Source: Lacinutrix algicola (GTDB taxonomy: Bacteria; Bacteroidota; Bacteroidia; Flavobacteriales; Flavobacteriaceae). From it: DNA of 36,955 nt. The notes under the pieces were generated by a model, which was given only the letters and a program-made list of their open reading frames with translations, was not told where the DNA came from and made no database searches. Both the position numbers and the translations under genes were made by a program. Below, piece by piece: positions 35,615 through 36,955 of this stretch (its first letter is position 1; every line of letters starts with the position of its first letter). Location: the NCBI RefSeq assembly GCF_001418085.1, contig NZ_LIQH01000023.1, forward strand, positions 1 through 36,955. The letters are read 5' to 3'.

Positions 35615-36889
35615 ATGAGTGTACAATTAATGTGGTGTAAAAATACAGTTTTATTATTTCTTTTTTTAGGAATTTCTTGCGGAAAGGCGAATAAGGTTGA
35701 TGTTGCTTCCCGAACCAATACTACTTTAGAGGTTATTGAGCCAGTAAAGAATAACAATACTCTTGTTATTGGTGCAAACCAAACCAATGCGTATTTAAAA
35801 CTTTTAAAAGGCAAACGTGTTGGCGTAGTAGCAAACCAAACCAGTGTAGTGTTTAAAAATGAGATAGATTTATCGCAAACCGATAATAATGACAATTACA
35901 TACACTTGGTAGATTCGTTAATTTCTAATAAAATTGATGTTAAAAAAGTTTTTGCTCCAGAGCATGGTTTTAGAGGTAAGGCCGATGCTGGTGAAGTGGT
36001 TAAAGATGGTATAGATACTAAAACGAGTTTACCTATTATTTCTCTTTACGGAAAGAACAAGAAACCTTCTGCCGAGCAATTAAAGAATTTGGATGTTGTG
36101 ATCTTTGATATACAAGATGTTGGTGCACGCTTCTATACTTATATTTCTTCGTTACATTATGTTATGGAGGCTTGCGCCGAAGCAAATATTCCTGTTATTA
36201 TTTTTGATAGACCCAACCCAAATGGACATTATGTTGATGGACCTATTTTAGAAAAGGAGCATAAGAGTTTTATTGGCATGCATCCTATTCCTGTAGTACA
36301 CGGTATGACGATTGGTGAATACGCACAAATGATTAATGGTGAAGGTTGGCTAGAAAATAATTTAAAATGCGAGCTTACTGTTATTACAATGAAAAACTAC
36401 AATCATGAGTTAGCTTATAGTTTACCTATTAAACCGTCTCCTAACTTACCTAACGACATTGCTATAAACCTATATCCTAGTCTTTGTTTTTTTGAAGGTA
36501 CAAATATAAGTGCCGGTCGTGGTACGGAGTTACAGTTTCAAATTTATGGTTCTCCTTTTTTGCCAAAATCTAAATTTGAATTTATACCTCAACCAAACTT
36601 TGGTTCTAAATATCCAAAATATAAAAACGAACTTTGTAATGGCTATAATTTAACAACTACACCAAAGTTAAAGGCATTAGATTTAAGCTACCTAATTAAT
36701 GCTTACAACGCTACTAGGGATAAAAGCAAGTTCTTTTTATCTAACGGTTTCTTTAGCAAACTAGCAGGAACTAAAAAATTACAGAAACAAATTGAAGCTG
36801 GAGAATCTATAGACAACATAAAAGCCACCTGGAAAGATGGCTTAGACAGTTTTAATGTAATACGTGCTAAGTATCTAATTTATAATTAG
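35615..36889 (+). CDS. NamZ-type (DUF1343) exo-beta-N-acetylmuramidase lipoprotein
   Basis: A 424-residue protein of the DUF1343 family; its characterised member NamZ is an exo-beta-N-acetylmuramidase (GH171) that frees terminal MurNAc during peptidoglycan recycling. The N-terminal lipoprotein signal ends in LGISCGK, with C22 as the lipidated residue. Conserved blocks are KRVGVVANQTS, VFAPEHGFRGKADAGE, DIQDVGARFYTYI, IIFDRPNPNG, SPNLPNDIAINLYPSLCFFEGTNISAGRGTE and the C-terminal WKDGLDSFNVIRAKYLIY. The ATG at 35615 is used; ATG 35630 is an alternative that keeps the lipobox. The longer frame from 35477 is rejected because it runs antisense through the permease N-terminus. No murein-recycling partners such as murQ or amgK are in view. 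Confidence 0.9.
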   Translation: MSVQLMWCKNTVLLFLFLGISCGKANKVDVASRTNTTLEVIEPVKNNNTLVIGANQTNAYLKLLKGKRVGVVANQTSVVFKNEIDLSQTDNNDNYIHLVDSLISNKIDVKKVFAPEHGFRGKADAGEVVKDGIDTKTSLPIISLYGKNKKPSAEQLKNLDVVIFDIQDVGARFYTYISSLHYVMEACAEANIPVIIFDRPNPNGHYVDGPILEKEHKSFIGMHPIPVVHGMTIGEYAQMINGEGWLENNLKCELTVITMKNYNHELAYSLPIKPSPNLPNDIAINLYPSLCFFEGTNISAGRGTELQFQIYGSPFLPKSKFEFIPQPNFGSKYPKYKNELCNGYNLTTTPKLKALDLSYLINAYNATRDKSKFFLSNGFFSKLAGTKKLQKQIEAGESIDNIKATWKDGLDSFNVIRAKYLIYN

Positions 36890-36955
36890 TGATTCTATTA
36901 TACTCGACTTATTCTTAGAATATTAAAACCACAGTAAGTATATAAACTATAAAAG

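Noticed and set aside
35608-35895. N-terminal extension of the permease to 508 residues
   Set aside because: The extension is antisense to the NamZ-like gene and has no family support; homologues start at the NFEYFIAKR segment.

Overview
The window reads as chromosomal DNA of a member of the Flavobacteriaceae (Bacteroidetes), probably marine. Supporting points are the low G+C content, the almost complete lack of Shine-Dalgarno sites, promoter-like TTG-N17-19-TAnnTTTG boxes, protein families typical of the group (DUF3467, DUF2851, small PspC, a large Calx-beta/thrombospondin-type-3 surface protein) and intergenic structured repeats of a kind common in flavobacterial genomes. Genus cannot be fixed from the sequence alone. 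No phage, insertion sequence or CRISPR array is visible.

Layout. 1-3609 (minus) is the 5' part of a giant secreted surface protein whose 3' end lies outside the window. 4009-5598 (plus) is prfC (RF3), convergent with the next block across a bidirectional terminator. 5850-20805 (minus) is the core information-processing block. In the direction of transcription it runs xerC-hpf, tRNA-Thr(TGT), tRNA-Tyr(GTA), tRNA-Gly(TCC), tRNA-Thr(GGT), tuf, tRNA-Trp(CCA), secE, nusG, rplK, rplA, rplJ, rplL, rpoB, rpoC, DUF3467. This is the ancient tRNA-tuf-secE-nusG-rplKAJL-rpoBC order also found in E. coli. RNA-hairpin signals sit at its main joints: hpf/tRNA, tuf/tRNA-Trp, rplL/rpoB, rpoB/rpoC and the rpoC end.

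20990-29025 (minus) is a run of flavobacterial housekeeping and envelope genes: a carboxypeptidase-regulatory-like secreted protein, an acyl-CoA dehydrogenase, a ComEA-like helix-hairpin-helix protein, an Na+/alanine-type symporter, an RCK potassium channel, a small PspC protein and DUF2851. 29145-29523 (plus) is a broken gene for a small secreted protein. 29813-31779 (plus) is a tightly overlapping three-gene unit: secreted alpha/beta hydrolase, ECF sigma factor, four-helix membrane protein (candidate anti-sigma). 31971-32900 is a PD40 beta-propeller protein. 33121-34101 (minus) is a PLP-dependent cystathionine beta-synthase/cysteine synthase-type enzyme. 34369-35607 (minus) is a LolC/E-type permease, and it is head-to-head with a NamZ-type (DUF1343) lipoprotein at 35615-36889.

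The observations most worth following are: (a) two structured, Flavo-1-like elements, each placed 8 nt after the stop codon of a minus-strand gene; (b) a promoter -7 box abutting the hpf terminator hairpin, so that tRNA transcripts would start inside the hairpin and escape it; (c) two hairpins, one followed by nine U, between rplL and rpoB; (d) a long palindrome between rpoB and rpoC; and (e) the hydrolase-sigma-membrane protein unit. I did not find a clear new defence or mobile system.
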